A DNA stretch of 64,000 nucleotides from Segatella copri (GCF_019249795.2 NZ_CP156891.1:2002001-2066000); one strand, 5' to 3'. Counted from the stretch's first letter, positions 19,082 through 28,892 are shown. Notes: generated by a model from the sequence alone, not told the origin. Translations and numbers: made by a program.

Positions 19082-19834
19082 CTATTTCTCCTCCTCTTCC
19101 ACCTGTGCCTCGGTTTTTCCAAATCGACGTTGGCGGTTCTGATAACTTGCTATTGCCTTGTGCAGATCTTCTTCATTGAAGTCTGGCCAGAAGGTATCAC
19201 AGAAATACAACTCTGAATAAGCTATCTGCCAAAGAAGATAGTTGCTGATACGGAGTTCACCTCCTGTACGTATCAGAAGTTCAGGATCTGGCATGAAACT
19301 GGTCTCAAGATGCTTCTCGAAGTTCTCCTCTGTCAGTTTATCCTCTATCTGCTCATAGGTTGAACCAGACTCGAGCGCTTCTTTTACCATTTTCTTTGTA
19401 GCATTCAGGATTTCCCAACGTGAAGAATAGCTCAATGCCACTACCATAGTCATCGAATCGTTCTTCGCAGTATGGTCCATGGTCTCCTGAAGCTTGTCCT
19501 GCACCTGTTGTGGCAGGCGTTTCAAATCACCTATCACACGGAAGCGGACATTATTCTTCATGAAGATTTCATCTTCGAGCGAAGTCAGTACCAGTCCCAT
19601 CAAGGCAGCAACCTCATCGGCCGGACGGTTCCAATTCTCTGTAGAGAAAGTATAGAGGGTGAGATATTTTACCCCCAACCTGGTACACTCCGATGTAATT
19701 CGGCGCACGGTATCTACTCCAGCCTGATGGCCGTAGCTACGCTCCTTGCCCCGTTCTGTTGCCCAGCGACCATTGCCATCCATAATGATAGCGATGTGCT
19801 CAGGAATCCTGTTCATATCTAAGTTGTCCATCAT
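19082..19834 (-). CDS. uppS: Isoprenyl transferase (undecaprenyl diphosphate synthase)
   Basis: A 250-residue cis-prenyltransferase that elongates farnesyl diphosphate to the C55 lipid carrier for peptidoglycan and surface glycans. Motifs: the catalytic Asp19 in [17 protein letters not shown] and [14 protein letters not shown] for diphosphate and chain binding, and the C-terminal [17 protein letters not shown] with AYSELYF. The ending is unusually acidic (QVEEEEK). The upstream DUF6089 gene overlaps it by 4 bp. Confidence 0.96.
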   Translation of the reverse strand: MMDNLDMNRIPEHIAIIMDGNGRWATERGKERSYGHQAGVDTVRRITSECTRLGVKYLTLYTFSTENWNRPADEVAALMGLVLTSLEDEIFMKNNVRFRVIGDLKRLPQQVQDKLQETMDHTAKNDSMTMVVALSYSSRWEILNATKKMVKEALESGSTYEQIEDKLTEENFEKHLETSFMPDPELLIRTGGELRISNYLLWQIAYSELYFCDTFWPDFNEEDLHKAIASYQNRQRRFGKTEAQVEEEEK

Positions 19835-20547
19835 TCTTCTTTATTACAAGTTTTACATTTTGCACTGAAACTATAGGTCACCGAAACGGCTATGGTAGAA
19901 TAGCAGTCGGTATTCTTGAAAATGCCACTGCTCTTTACCCAGTAAGGGTCTTTCACACCATCCAGTTCATCGCTGAGCGAGAAATGGAAAGTCCAAGCCA
20001 GTCCCAAGTTCAACCTTTCGTTCACTTTATATTTTGCGCCGATGCCTAAAGGCACGTTGGCTGTAAATACATTTTTTTCGTTACCTTTTACATAGGTTGC
20101 TCCCAAGCCACCCAGTATATAAGGAACCAGGCGCTGGGCTCCGCGATAGTCTCTGCCTGTTCCGTAGGGCCAGAAGTTGTACTCAAACACCAGATTCATA
20201 TCCACCAGCGTATGATTGAAGGAATAGAGATTCTCCGCATAATCAGGATAGAAAGTATCCACATTTGCCGAAGAACCTTTTATTTTTCCAAAGCCCACGC
20301 TCAGTTTCAAGTCCTTGTAGGGGTCGAAATTGTATCTTCCCAACAGGAAACCGGCAGGTTGCATGTCGCCAAGCACATTTCCGTTAAAGTCGCCTTCATA
20401 GGTCATTACTCCCACACCGGCGCCTATCTCCATGCGATATTGCGGATCGTCCTGTGCACGAACCGCCATACAGCCCAGAGTTAAGAAGGCAAGCAGGATG
20501 ATTAATCTTCCTTGCTCCAGCCATCTATATTGAAACGTCCTCTCCAT
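19831..20547 (-). CDS. DUF6089 family outer-membrane-type beta-barrel protein
   Basis: About 238 residues with a signal-like hydrophobic stretch ([18 protein letters not shown]) and then alternating beta-strand sequence typical of small outer-membrane barrels ([46 protein letters not shown]). It ends [20 protein letters not shown] with two cysteines near the tail. It matches the Bacteroidetes DUF6089 family, which often precedes uppS/bamA and may have a role in outer-membrane biogenesis; this is context, not proof. The start is uncertain: the frame is open to 20571 and either ATG makes it overlap the upstream DUF6242 gene by 46 or 70 bp. Its stop overlaps uppS by 4 bp. Confidence 0.8.
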   Translation of the reverse strand: MERTFQYRWLEQGRLIILLAFLTLGCMAVRAQDDPQYRMEIGAGVGVMTYEGDFNGNVLGDMQPAGFLLGRYNFDPYKDLKLSVGFGKIKGSSANVDTFYPDYAENLYSFNHTLVDMNLVFEYNFWPYGTGRDYRGAQRLVPYILGGLGATYVKGNEKNVFTANVPLGIGAKYKVNERLNLGLAWTFHFSLSDELDGVKDPYWVKSSGIFKNTDCYSTIAVSVTYSFSAKCKTCNKEE

Positions 20548-21866
20548 ACGTATCCGTTTCTGATAATCCAATAGTAATGTTGCTTGTCACGACAGAAAGC
20601 GAAACGACCTTCAGTAGCAAACTTAGCAGGCAGAACAACCATCTTATCCTGCTTCCAAGTCAATCCGGCATTCTGGCTCTTATACCATTTGCCGTTATTG
20701 CCTAAAGCAACGAAGCCTGTATCGGCAGCACAGGTAATTACCTGATCCAGCCAAGGCATCTTTCCACTTTTATTGTTTTCGATTTCCAGATAGTTCCACT
20801 GTCCGGCTTCAGCATTTACATCATAGTCAACCGTGCGCAACCATGTGGTGGCAACCGTATCATTCAAAGCCTTGTCACGAGTACCCATCAGCATCACGTT
20901 CTCCACATTTTTTGCAGAGAGCACGCCAGCCGCATTCATTGAGATATTCTGTGTTGGCAAATAGTCTGCATCTGTATCAAGTTTCTCCTGCTCCCAGCTG
21001 ACACCCTTGTCTTTTGAAACAGAGATACCTGCAGCAGTATAAGCATAGAGATACTTGCTGCTTGCACCAATGAGCTGCTTGATATCTGCGTTTTCAGAAA
21101 CCTCTGTCCATGTTTCTGCATCGGCAGAAGCATAAACCTTGCCGCCATCTGAGATATAGAGTTTGCCTTCCAGCGCTACTGCACTCTGGTAAGCGTCACT
21201 ACTTAAGCTTTCGTTCATCATAATAGGTGACCAGGCGCTGCCATCATTGATGGCTGACTTCAGCACCTTAGTACCCTCGGCAGTCTTGCCGAATACATAG
21301 ATGGAATCACCACAAGCTACAGCCTTCAGATCAGAGAACTCAGCCAACTGACTGTTGTTCTGAGCCAGCTCATGCCACTTAAACTCATAAGGCAACTCCT
21401 TATGTACGTTTACGGTAACCTTATACTCGGCATAGGCAGAGTAGTCGCTGCTGTAAACTCTAATAAAGCGAGGCTTTGAGAAGTTAATGGAATCAGAGCT
21501 TGAATAGTATGCTGCGACAGAATCAGGCTTGTTGATATCCATCAGGAGAATAGGGCTGCTATTCTTGCTGCTGATAGTAGCCAATATGGCAGTATCCCTC
21601 ACCCCACAAGGCAAGGAATCTACATTATAAATCAAGCGTTGTGCCTGATCTATGTAAAATTTATAGTCAGAGCCCGTCACATTAGCCTTGAGCAAGGTAT
21701 CTTTACCTGCCTTCGTTTTGGTATATCTGTCAAGACTACCCAACGAGAAAGCCGTGATGGCTGTATCATGTGTATATTCTACTGTTGTTTCATCGCTGCT
21801 CAAGCAAGAAGAGAGCGAGAGCGTAGCTGTAATCAGCGCTATGAAAGCAAAAAACTTCCTTTTCAT
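20502..21866 (-). CDS. DUF6242 domain-containing lipoprotein
   Basis: A 454-residue predicted lipoprotein. The N-terminus MKRKFFAFIALITATLSLSSC fits a lipobox with Cys21 as the lipidated residue. An N-terminal DUF6242-like domain follows. The remainder contains repeated kelch/sialidase-like blade sequences (KLYISDGGKVYASADAETWT, KYLYAYTAAGISVSKDKGVSW, GFVALGNNGKWYKSQNAGLTW), pointing to a beta-propeller. It is probably surface- or periplasm-exposed; no function is known. It starts the leftward unit ending in murI and overlaps the DUF6089 gene. A TAAATTTG element (complement of 21891-21898) lies 25 bp upstream. Confidence 0.84.
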   Translation of the reverse strand: MKRKFFAFIALITATLSLSSCLSSDETTVEYTHDTAITAFSLGSLDRYTKTKAGKDTLLKANVTGSDYKFYIDQAQRLIYNVDSLPCGVRDTAILATISSKNSSPILLMDINKPDSVAAYYSSSDSINFSKPRFIRVYSSDYSAYAEYKVTVNVHKELPYEFKWHELAQNNSQLAEFSDLKAVACGDSIYVFGKTAEGTKVLKSAINDGSAWSPIMMNESLSSDAYQSAVALEGKLYISDGGKVYASADAETWTEVSENADIKQLIGASSKYLYAYTAAGISVSKDKGVSWEQEKLDTDADYLPTQNISMNAAGVLSAKNVENVMLMGTRDKALNDTVATTWLRTVDYDVNAEAGQWNYLEIENNKSGKMPWLDQVITCAADTGFVALGNNGKWYKSQNAGLTWKQDKMVVLPAKFATEGRFAFCRDKQHYYWIIRNGYVWRGRFNIDGWSKED

Positions 21867-21992
21867 TCTATCCTATTTTATTTTTAGCTGCAAATTTACT
21901 GAGAATTCTTTAAAAACTCGACCTTTTCTCCTTATTATTATGCAAATTATTCATTTTAGACGCATTTTTTAAGTTTTTTAGTGATTTCGAGG

Positions 21993-22036
21993 CGTAAAAA
22001 CGAAGAAATCCCGCTTCTTTTGCAAGAAACGGGATT
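21993..22036 (-). terminator. Terminator of pckA
   Basis: Arms at 22007-22019 and 22024-22036 pair with one mismatch in 13. On the minus strand the stem is followed by TTTCTTCGTTTTTACG. It begins 31 bp after the pckA stop codon. Confidence 0.7.
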
Positions 22037-22066
22037 CCATATTTAGTATAAATTCGAAGTGTCGAA

Positions 22067-23668
22067 TTAGAGCTGTGGACCAGCAGCAACGAGAGCCTTA
22101 CCAGCCTCGTTGTTTGTATACTTAGCGAAGTTCTTGATGAAACGAGCAGCCAAATCCTTAGCCTTCTCCTCCCACTGAGAAGCCTCAGCGTATGTATCGC
22201 GTGGATCCAAGATCTCAGTAGCTACACCTGGCAACTCTGTTGGAACCTTGAAGTCGAACATAGGAATCTGCTTTGTAGGAGCCTTGTCGATGTCACCGTT
22301 CAGAATAGCGTCAATGATACCACGTGTATCGCGGATAGAGATACGCTTGCCAGTACCGTTCCAACCTGTGTTAACGAGGTAAGCCTTAGCGTTGTTCTTG
22401 TTCATCTTCTTAACCAACTCCTGAGCGTACTTTGTTGGGTGCAACTCCAAGAATGCCTGGCCGAAGCAAGCAGAGAATGTTGGAGTAGGCTCTGTGATAC
22501 CGCGCTCTGTACCTGCCAACTTAGCTGTGAAGCCAGAGAGGAAATAGTACTGAGTCTGCTCTGGAGTCAGGATAGATACTGGAGGCAATACACCGAATGC
22601 ATCAGCTGAGAGGAAGATAACCTGCTTAGCAGCTGGAGCAGAAGAACCTGGCTGGATGTTGTTGATGTGGAAGATTGGGTAAGAAACACGAGTGTTCTCT
22701 GTTACGCTCTTATCAGCGAAGTCAATCTTACCATCAGCAGCTACAGTTACGTTCTCCAAGAGAGCGTTGCGCTTGATAGCGTTGTAGATATCTGGCTCAG
22801 ACTCCTTGTCAAGGTTGATAACCTTAGCGTAGCAACCACCTTCGAAGTTGAATACACCATTGTCATCCCATCCGTGCTCATCGTCACCGATCAACTTACG
22901 CTTAGGGTCTGTAGACAATGTAGTCTTACCTGTACCAGAAAGACCGAAGAAGATAGCTGTATTCTCACCGTTCATATCGCAGTTAGCAGAGCAGTGCATA
23001 GAAGCCATACCCTTCAATGGCAAGAAGTAGTTCATCATAGAGAACATACCCTTCTTCATCTCACCACCATACCATGTATTGATGATAACCTGCTCCTTAG
23101 ATGTTACGTTGAAAGCAACACAAGTCTCAGAGTTCAAACCGAGCTCCTTGTAGTTCTCAACCTTAGCCTTAGAAGCGTTGTAAACAACGAAGTCTGGCTC
23201 GAATGCCTCGAGCTCCTCAGCTGTAGGACGGATGAACATGTTTGTTACGAAGTGAGCCTGCCAAGCAACCTCAACGATGAAACGAACAGCCATACGAGTA
23301 TCCTTGTTAGCACCGCAGAAACCATCTACAACATAGAGGTTCTTGTTGCAGAGCTCCTTAACAGCGAGGTCCTTCACTGTACCCCAAACCTCCTCAGACA
23401 TTGGGTGGTTATCATTCTTATATTCATCAGTAGTCCACCATACAGTGTCCTTTGAGTTCTCATCCATTACGATGTACTTATCCTTAGGTGAACGACCTGT
23501 GTAGATACCAGTCATAACGTTAACTGCACCTAATTCTGTCTGCTGACCCTTCTCATAACCTTCGAGACCAGCCTTTGTCTCCTCCTCGAACAACTTCTCG
23601 TAAGAAGGATTGTGAGCGATTACTGTAGCACCAGTAATACCATACTTTGTCAAATCTAACTTTGCCAT
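22067..23668 (-). CDS. pckA: Phosphoenolpyruvate carboxykinase (ATP)
   Basis: A 533-residue ATP-dependent PEPCK interconverting oxaloacetate and PEP. In Bacteroidales it mainly fixes CO2 into oxaloacetate in the fermentative route to succinate and propionate. Motifs: kinase-1a P-loop GLSGTGKTT (residues 242-250), the metal-binding DDEHGW (262-267), the PEPCK signature [20 protein letters not shown] just upstream, and the substrate arginine region TGRSPKDK (57-64). Codon use looks highly biased, as expected for an abundant enzyme. It has its own promoter and terminator and is divergent from upp. Confidence 0.97.
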   Translation of the reverse strand: MAKLDLTKYGITGATVIAHNPSYEKLFEEETKAGLEGYEKGQQTELGAVNVMTGIYTGRSPKDKYIVMDENSKDTVWWTTDEYKNDNHPMSEEVWGTVKDLAVKELCNKNLYVVDGFCGANKDTRMAVRFIVEVAWQAHFVTNMFIRPTAEELEAFEPDFVVYNASKAKVENYKELGLNSETCVAFNVTSKEQVIINTWYGGEMKKGMFSMMNYFLPLKGMASMHCSANCDMNGENTAIFFGLSGTGKTTLSTDPKRKLIGDDEHGWDDNGVFNFEGGCYAKVINLDKESEPDIYNAIKRNALLENVTVAADGKIDFADKSVTENTRVSYPIFHINNIQPGSSAPAAKQVIFLSADAFGVLPPVSILTPEQTQYYFLSGFTAKLAGTERGITEPTPTFSACFGQAFLELHPTKYAQELVKKMNKNNAKAYLVNTGWNGTGKRISIRDTRGIIDAILNGDIDKAPTKQIPMFDFKVPTELPGVATEILDPRDTYAEASQWEEKAKDLAARFIKNFAKYTNNEAGKALVAAGPQL

Positions 23669-23722
23669 TTTACTTTAAATGTATTTAAGTTGTGAAATAT
23701 TTGTTCGTTTCCTAAATCGCCG

Positions 23723-23753
23723 CAAAGTTACGAAAAATATGTTTTATGGCAAA
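23723..23753 (-). promoter_or_regulatory. Bacteroidetes-type promoter of pckA
   Basis: On the minus strand TTTG (complement of 23750-23753), 19 bp, then TAACTTTG (complement of 23723-23730). The leader is about 48 nt. A full consensus match fits the expected high expression of pckA. Confidence 0.85.
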
Positions 23754-23978
23754 GATTCTCATGCATAAAAAATGTATTTTAAATTCTTTTTAGGTTAAAG
23801 AAGTTAAAAATGGAAGATTTCATCTGATATTTGCCACGTTGACTTTGCAAAAAATCTCTGCTTGGAGAATTTGAAGCTGAGATTTACACCTCTTTTATAT
23901 ATAAGAGAATATTTGAAGGAAAAATAAGATAGAAACATGTTCTTTCATTCCCCAGAGAGAAAATAATTGCCCAAACAT

Positions 23979-24009
23979 TTTGCCGTTTCCGAGATTTATT
24001 ATATCTTTG
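23979..24009 (+). promoter_or_regulatory. Bacteroidetes-type promoter of upp
   Basis: TTTG at 23979-23982, 19 bp, TATCTTTG at 24002-24009. The start codon of upp follows 18 nt after the -7 box, so the leader is about a dozen nucleotides. Confidence 0.85.
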
Positions 24010-24027
24010 CAGAAAAACTACAGCTAT

Positions 24028-24687
24028 ATGAAGATAAATAATCTGAGCGAGCACAATTGCATCATCAACCGCTATCTGGCTGAGATGCGTGACTGCGATT
24101 ATCAAAAGAACCGACTGCTCTTCCGCAACAACATTATGAGAATCGGTGAGTATGAAGCCTTTGAAATATCAAAGACTCTTAATTACGAAAAGACTGAGGT
24201 GACTACACCACTCGGTGTAGCCCAGGTCAATCTTCCTACCGAAAAGATTGTCATCGGTACGATCTTCCGTGCCGGACTTCCTTTCCACGAAGGTTTTCTC
24301 AATATTTTCGACCACTCTGGCAATGCCTTTGTGAGTGCTTATCGCGAGTATACCAACAAGGAGCATACTGAGGTGGGCGTACATATCGAATACCTCGCCA
24401 CACCTGATCTTACTGATAAGGTGCTCATCATTGCCGACCCTATGCTTGCCACAGGTATCAGCATGGAGATGGGTATGAAGGCTTTCCTCACCAAGGGCAA
24501 TCCTAAACATATCCACATTGCCTGTGTTCTCGCTGCACCTGAGGGCATTGAGCACATCAAGAAGACCTTCCCCGAGGACAAGACTACTATTTGGTGTGCC
24601 TCTATTGATGAGGGGTTGAACGAGCATAAGTACATCGTGCCAGGCTTCGGCGACGCCGGCGACTTGTGCTATGGCAGCAAGCTCTAA
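24028..24687 (+). CDS. upp: Uracil phosphoribosyltransferase
   Basis: A 219-residue salvage enzyme making UMP from uracil and PRPP. The start at MKINNLSEHNC is chosen because the promoter lies inside the longer open frame that begins at 23980. The PRPP-binding loop is LIIADPMLATGIS, and the family's uracil-binding C-terminal segment is VPGFGDAGDLCYG. AGLPFHEGF (RAGLP motif) is also present. Length (usual 205-220) is normal. The gene is monocistronic and is followed by a large non-coding palindromic element. Confidence 0.94.
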   Translation: MKINNLSEHNCIINRYLAEMRDCDYQKNRLLFRNNIMRIGEYEAFEISKTLNYEKTEVTTPLGVAQVNLPTEKIVIGTIFRAGLPFHEGFLNIFDHSGNAFVSAYREYTNKEHTEVGVHIEYLATPDLTDKVLIIADPMLATGISMEMGMKAFLTKGNPKHIHIACVLAAPEGIEHIKKTFPEDKTTIWCASIDEGLNEHKYIVPGFGDAGDLCYGSKL

Positions 24688-24747
24688 GCCGCAGGCTTTA
24701 TAAATTCGTACGCTTTATAATAAAGTATAGCAACTCTACTCTGAAAT

Positions 24748-25094
24748 ACTCTTCACTCTTCACCTTTCGGTCCGAAACCCCTGTGTTTATCGGCATTCCG
24801 AGGGGTGAAGAGTTGTTTTTATCTCTTCACCTACTCTTCACCACTCTTCACCAACAGACATTAAAAAAACTGAACTTTCGCATGCGGTTCAAGTACGGGC
24901 TGAAGACCCAAAAGCTCCTAGCCCAGGGCGTGTGGGGCAAAACTTACGAAAGTTCAATTAAAAAGAGGTACAAGACCGCTGCAACAGAAGGTGAAGAGTG
25001 ATGAAGAGTGGGTGAAGAGTGCCCGAACACTCTTCACCCCTCGGAATGCCGATAAACACAGGGGGTTCGGAGCATTTGGTGAAGAGTGAAGAGT
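24748..25094. repeat. Nested palindromic element with 17-bp perfect terminal inverted repeats
   Basis: Terminal arms 24748-24764 and 25078-25094 are perfect 17-bp inverted copies. Inside them the arms continue to match over most of 24765-24856 against 24985-25077, including a stretch around 24781-24813 and 25025-25056 that is almost identical in inverted orientation. The unit word GGTGAAGAGTG/CACTCTTCACC recurs several times on both sides. A central core (24857-24984) has its own inverted repeat (24868-24880 and 24948-24960) and contains the 26-nt sequence also found at 53060-53085. No coding frame is credible. It may be a MITE-like element, a structured RNA or a recombination relic. Confidence 0.8.
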
Positions 25095-25176
25095 TTTTCG
25101 TCTATCGCATAAAAAAGAAAATCAGACGTCTAAAAGGATATCAGATAAACCCAGTTCCGAGAACTGTTAAAGACAA

Positions 25177-25252
25177 ACAGCCGACTAGCGGATAAGGCGC
25201 TAGTCGGCTGTCCGGCTTCTGCCAGTTGGCTGTCCTACTCAAACAGCCAACT
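25177..25252. repeat. Two adjacent hairpins before the nucleoside kinase stop
   Basis: The first is a perfect 14-bp stem (25177-25190 with 25198-25211, 7-nt loop). The second is a 10-bp stem (25224-25233 with 25243-25252). They share the word CAGCC/GGCTG. Neither has a run of T on the plus strand. On the minus strand they lie 22 bp after the nucleoside kinase stop codon and could terminate or stabilise its transcript. Confidence 0.65.
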
Positions 25253-25273
25253 TATCTCCGAAAGATAAAACCT

Positions 25274-26935
25274 TTAATAATGAAACGAGCTGCCCCCCAG
25301 GAACTCTCGCAGAAGCGAAGTAGGCGGCAGATTATTATAAGGTATACCCTTGAAGTATTTCAGGAACTTAAGCAACCGGTAAGCCTCAGCATATTCCTCG
25401 CAATTCTCCGGAACCTGCTGCAGCAGCGGCTCTGCCTGCGTCTTGATTACAGCCAGCTCATAAAGCATCGCCGTATTGAGCATCGCATCGGCATTCTCCT
25501 GGAACGGGAATATCCACTTGTTCTCACCCGCCCTTACCGAAGGCCAGCGATGAATGGTTTCCTGGGCAGAGACACCCCGATACTTGTAATCGCGGATGAT
25601 GCGGCGGAGCAAACGGTTGTCTGTCGTCGGGATATAATTGTGATTATCCAGAAGAATCGTGGTCAGCGCCGAAGCATATACTCTGAATATCTGCTCCTGT
25701 GGGATGTGGGCCGTCAGCTCTGGGTTCAATGCATGAATGCCCTCTACCACCAGCACATTGTTATCGTTCATCTTCAGCTTGTTGCCACTCTTTTTACTCT
25801 TTCCGCTCTGGAAATCATACTTCGGCAATTCTACCTCCTCACCACGGAAGAGGGCATTGAACTGCTCGTTGATCAGATCGAGATCCAGGGCATAGATGCT
25901 CTCATAATCATATTCGCCCGAAGCATCCTTCGGCGTTTTCTCCCTATCTACAAAATAATCATCGAGCGAAATCTGGAGCGGTTTCAATCCGTTTACGGCA
26001 AGCTGTATGCTCAGGCGTTTGCACGAAGTGGTCTTGCCCGAAGAAGAAGGACCTGCCAGCAGCACCAGTTTCACGCCCTTGCGGCTGGCAATCTCCTCAG
26101 CAATCTTGGCAATCTTCTTCTCCTGCAGCGCCTCGCTGATATTGATGATGTCGGTAGAATGATTGGCATCTATCGCCTGGTTAAAATCGCCTACAGTCCT
26201 GATGCCCAGGATACTCTGCCAGCGATGATGCTCCTTGAATATCTCAAACATCTTGTCCTGTCGGGTCATTTCGCCCAGCACATCCGGGTTCTTGAGCGAA
26301 GGAATGCGCAGGAGCATGCCATCATAATATTTCTCCAGCCCGAAGAGATAGAGCTGCGAGGTATTGGTGAGCAGCGTGCCGTAGTAATAATCTACATAAT
26401 CACCTATTTTATAATAGGTAGTATAGATAGAGCCCGACGTCTTGAGCAGTTTCACCTTCTCAACATCCCCTTTCTCCTGGAACAGCGCAACTGCCTCTTC
26501 GGTAGGCACGGTGAAGCGGCGTATCGGCATCCTGGCATCGATAATCTCCTGCATGCGACGGCGGATGATGTTCACATCTTCATCTACAACAGGTCTGCCC
26601 AGGCGGATATCTACGTAGAAACCATTCGATACGGGGATATCAATCACCACATCTGTAGCAGGATAAATGTCCTGTACCGCCTTGCAGAGAACAAAGAAGA
26701 GGGTACGGGTATATGCACGCGAACCGGATGAAGAAGTCATATCAAGGAATTCCACATCTTTAGAATTATAAACACGATAATGCATGCCTTCAACCTTGTT
26801 ATTTACCCTTGCAGACACCGGTCCGTGGGTCATTTTAAGGTCAAATGCAGAAAAAATATCAAAAAGTGTGCTTCCGATTTCTACTTTCTGAGATTTTTTA
26901 TTATTTTTGCAACGGATTTGAATTACTTGTTTCAT
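25274..26935 (-). CDS. Nucleoside kinase (uridine kinase-like) with TGS/ThrRS-like N-terminal region
   Basis: A 553-residue protein with two parts. The first about 230 residues resemble the TGS and second additional domains of threonyl-tRNA synthetase (VIQIRCKNNKKSQKVEIGSTLFDI). The second part is a P-loop kinase of the uridine/phosphoribulokinase family with AGPSSSGKTT (residues 294-303), ISLDDYFVDREKTPKD and the VVEGIHALN segment. It likely phosphorylates a nucleoside with ATP; some members of this fusion family are annotated as uridine kinase, but substrate specificity is not visible. It is divergent from the Na/Pi symporter gene. Confidence 0.9.
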   Translation of the reverse strand: MKQVIQIRCKNNKKSQKVEIGSTLFDIFSAFDLKMTHGPVSARVNNKVEGMHYRVYNSKDVEFLDMTSSSGSRAYTRTLFFVLCKAVQDIYPATDVVIDIPVSNGFYVDIRLGRPVVDEDVNIIRRRMQEIIDARMPIRRFTVPTEEAVALFQEKGDVEKVKLLKTSGSIYTTYYKIGDYVDYYYGTLLTNTSQLYLFGLEKYYDGMLLRIPSLKNPDVLGEMTRQDKMFEIFKEHHRWQSILGIRTVGDFNQAIDANHSTDIINISEALQEKKIAKIAEEIASRKGVKLVLLAGPSSSGKTTSCKRLSIQLAVNGLKPLQISLDDYFVDREKTPKDASGEYDYESIYALDLDLINEQFNALFRGEEVELPKYDFQSGKSKKSGNKLKMNDNNVLVVEGIHALNPELTAHIPQEQIFRVYASALTTILLDNHNYIPTTDNRLLRRIIRDYKYRGVSAQETIHRWPSVRAGENKWIFPFQENADAMLNTAMLYELAVIKTQAEPLLQQVPENCEEYAEAYRLLKFLKYFKGIPYNNLPPTSLLREFLGGSSFHY

Positions 26936-27106
26936 TTGTATTAAAACTATGTTACAAAATTAAACTAATCTACCCGCTCTCGAAGCCCCCAAAGGTGCTT
27001 TTTGAGCATCGGCTTACTCTTTTTAGAAGAGAGACGCCTACAGAGTGTAAAGTTACGAAGAAATTCGGAAACCAGATGTATTTGACAACATTAATTAAGT
27101 TATTAT

Positions 27107-28816
27107 ATGTCGATTTGGATATTTTTTAAGCTTATTGGAGCACTCGCCCTACTGATGTTCGGTATGAAGACCATGAGCGACAGTTTGCAGAAGATGGCAG
27201 GACCACAGCTCCGCCATGTGTTAGGAACAATGACCACCAACCGTTTGACGGGCATCCTCACGGGTACGCTCATCACCGCAGCGGTGCAGTCTTCTACAGC
27301 CACAACAGTGATGACCGTATCATTCGTTAATGCCGGTCTCCTTACCCTAGCCCAGGCTATCTCCGTTATCATGGGCGCCAACATAGGAACCACGCTCACC
27401 GCATGGATCATGAGTGCCGGTTTCTCGTTTAACATCACAGATTTTGTATGGCCGGCGTTCTTCATCGCCATCATCCTGATTTACAGCAAGAAGCGCAAGA
27501 TTATCGGCGACTTCATCTTCGGTATATCCTTTATGTTTCTCGGTTTGGGAACTTTACGCCAAACCGGTATCGACATGGATCTGGCTCATAATCAGCCGGT
27601 TCTTGAATTCTTTGCAAGTTTCGACCCTCACAGTTTCCAGACCACCATCACCTTTCTGATTATCGGTAGTATACTCACTATGTGCGTGCAGAGTTCGGCA
27701 GCCGTCATGGCGATTACGATGATACTCTGCTCTACCGGCGTATTGCCAATCTATCAGGGCATTGCGCTTGTGATGGGTGAGAATATCGGAACAACCGTAA
27801 CCTCCAATGTGGCAGCGCTCACCGCCAATACCCAGGCCCGGAGAGCGGCGATGGCGCACATGGTATTCAACATCTTCGGTGTGCTTTGGATACTCTGCAT
27901 ATTCCACCCGTTCATCCATCTGGTTTGCGGCTGGGTAGGTTTCGACGATGCCATGGAGAAGACTGATCCTCATTTCGTAGCCAATGCAACCAAGCTATCC
28001 TTTGTGCTTGCCGCCTTCCATACCACCTTCAACCTCGCCAATACCTTTATCCTGGTATGGTTCATTCCACAGATAGAGAAGCTGGTATGCAAGATTATCC
28101 GTCCTAAGAAGAATACCGATGAGGACGACTTCCGCCTGCGCTTTATCCAGAGCGGTATCATGAAGACACCGGAAATCTCAGTCTTGGAGGCACAGAAGGA
28201 AATCCATTGTTTTGCAGAGCGCATCCAGCGCATGTTCGGCATGGTGAAGACGCTTCTTGGCGAGACCAATGAAGAAAAGTTTGTAAAACTCTATAGCCGC
28301 ATCGAAAAATACGAAGGTATCTCTGACAACATGGAGATAGAGATTGCCAAGTATCTTGACCAGGTGAGCGATTCTCATCTTTCTGACGAGACCAAGGCAA
28401 AGATTCGTGCCATGCTCCGTGAGATTTCTGAAATCGAGAGTATCGGTGACAGCTGCTTCAACATCGCACGCACGCTGAACCGCCGTTTCAAGGGCAAGGA
28501 AGACTTCATCACTTCACAGTATGAGCACATGCACCAGATGATGGAACTTACCGACAATGCCCTTACCCAAATGAACATCACACTCGTAGGTCATAAGGGA
28601 GACAACGATGCCAACCTCTCTTTCAACATCGAGAACGAAATCAACAACTATCGCAATCAGTTGAAGAGCCAGAACATCAACGATGTGAACAACCATCTCT
28701 ATACCTACGCCATCGGTACCATGTATATGGATATCATCCAGGAATGCGAGAAACTCGGCGACTATGTGGTAAACGTAGTAGAGGCCCGCATGGGTGTAAG
28801 ACAGCATGAAGCATAA
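27107..28816 (+). CDS. Na+/phosphate cotransporter family protein
   Basis: A 569-residue inner-membrane transporter of the Na/Pi cotransporter (PF02690/NptA) family. Two inverted membrane repeats each carry the QSS signature: TAAVQSSTATTVM (QSS at 61-63) and MCVQSSAAVMAI (195-197). Eight or so transmembrane helices occupy residues 1-335. The C-terminal 200 residues are helical and PhoU-like (EIESIGDSCFNIARTLNRRF), which in related proteins is thought to regulate phosphate uptake. The start is MSIWIFFKLIGALALLMFGM. It is monocistronic, with a repeat-rich non-coding stretch downstream. Confidence 0.93.
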   Translation: MSIWIFFKLIGALALLMFGMKTMSDSLQKMAGPQLRHVLGTMTTNRLTGILTGTLITAAVQSSTATTVMTVSFVNAGLLTLAQAISVIMGANIGTTLTAWIMSAGFSFNITDFVWPAFFIAIILIYSKKRKIIGDFIFGISFMFLGLGTLRQTGIDMDLAHNQPVLEFFASFDPHSFQTTITFLIIGSILTMCVQSSAAVMAITMILCSTGVLPIYQGIALVMGENIGTTVTSNVAALTANTQARRAAMAHMVFNIFGVLWILCIFHPFIHLVCGWVGFDDAMEKTDPHFVANATKLSFVLAAFHTTFNLANTFILVWFIPQIEKLVCKIIRPKKNTDEDDFRLRFIQSGIMKTPEISVLEAQKEIHCFAERIQRMFGMVKTLLGETNEEKFVKLYSRIEKYEGISDNMEIEIAKYLDQVSDSHLSDETKAKIRAMLREISEIESIGDSCFNIARTLNRRFKGKEDFITSQYEHMHQMMELTDNALTQMNITLVGHKGDNDANLSFNIENEINNYRNQLKSQNINDVNNHLYTYAIGTMYMDIIQECEKLGDYVVNVVEARMGVRQHEA

Positions 28817-28862
28817 CACCTCAATTTTTTTATGTAAAATTCTTCTAATTAGTTGAAATGTG

Positions 28863-28870
28863 TATCTTTG
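28863..28870 (+). promoter_or_regulatory. -7 promoter element ahead of the 28.9-kb repeat array
   Basis: TATCTTTG at 28863-28870 matches TAnnTTTG exactly. No TTTG is found 19-20 bp upstream. It would start a transcript through the phased repeats that follow, with no gene on that strand until 31489. Confidence 0.45.
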
Positions 28871-28892
28871 CATTTGAAAGAATATCATCACC

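Larger units (their letters stand above)
23669..24027. other. Divergent intergenic region pckA-upp
   Basis: This 359-bp gap holds the two divergent promoters listed separately and nothing else that can be named in the middle (about 23755-23975). One short stretch (23885-23902) resembles, with one extra T, a stretch at 62213-62229 upstream of the DUF4294 gene. A weak open frame on the minus strand (23884-24105) runs through the upp promoter and is not considered real. Confidence 0.6.

Noticed and set aside
23980..24027. Longer N-terminus of upp starting at TTG 23980
   Set aside because: The consensus -7 box at 24002-24009 lies inside it, so the mRNA cannot include this stretch.
25226..26731. 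501-codon open frame opposite the nucleoside kinase gene
   Set aside because: It is the complement of a gene with a clear P-loop and family match; its translation has no recognisable domain, and it is a codon-usage shadow.
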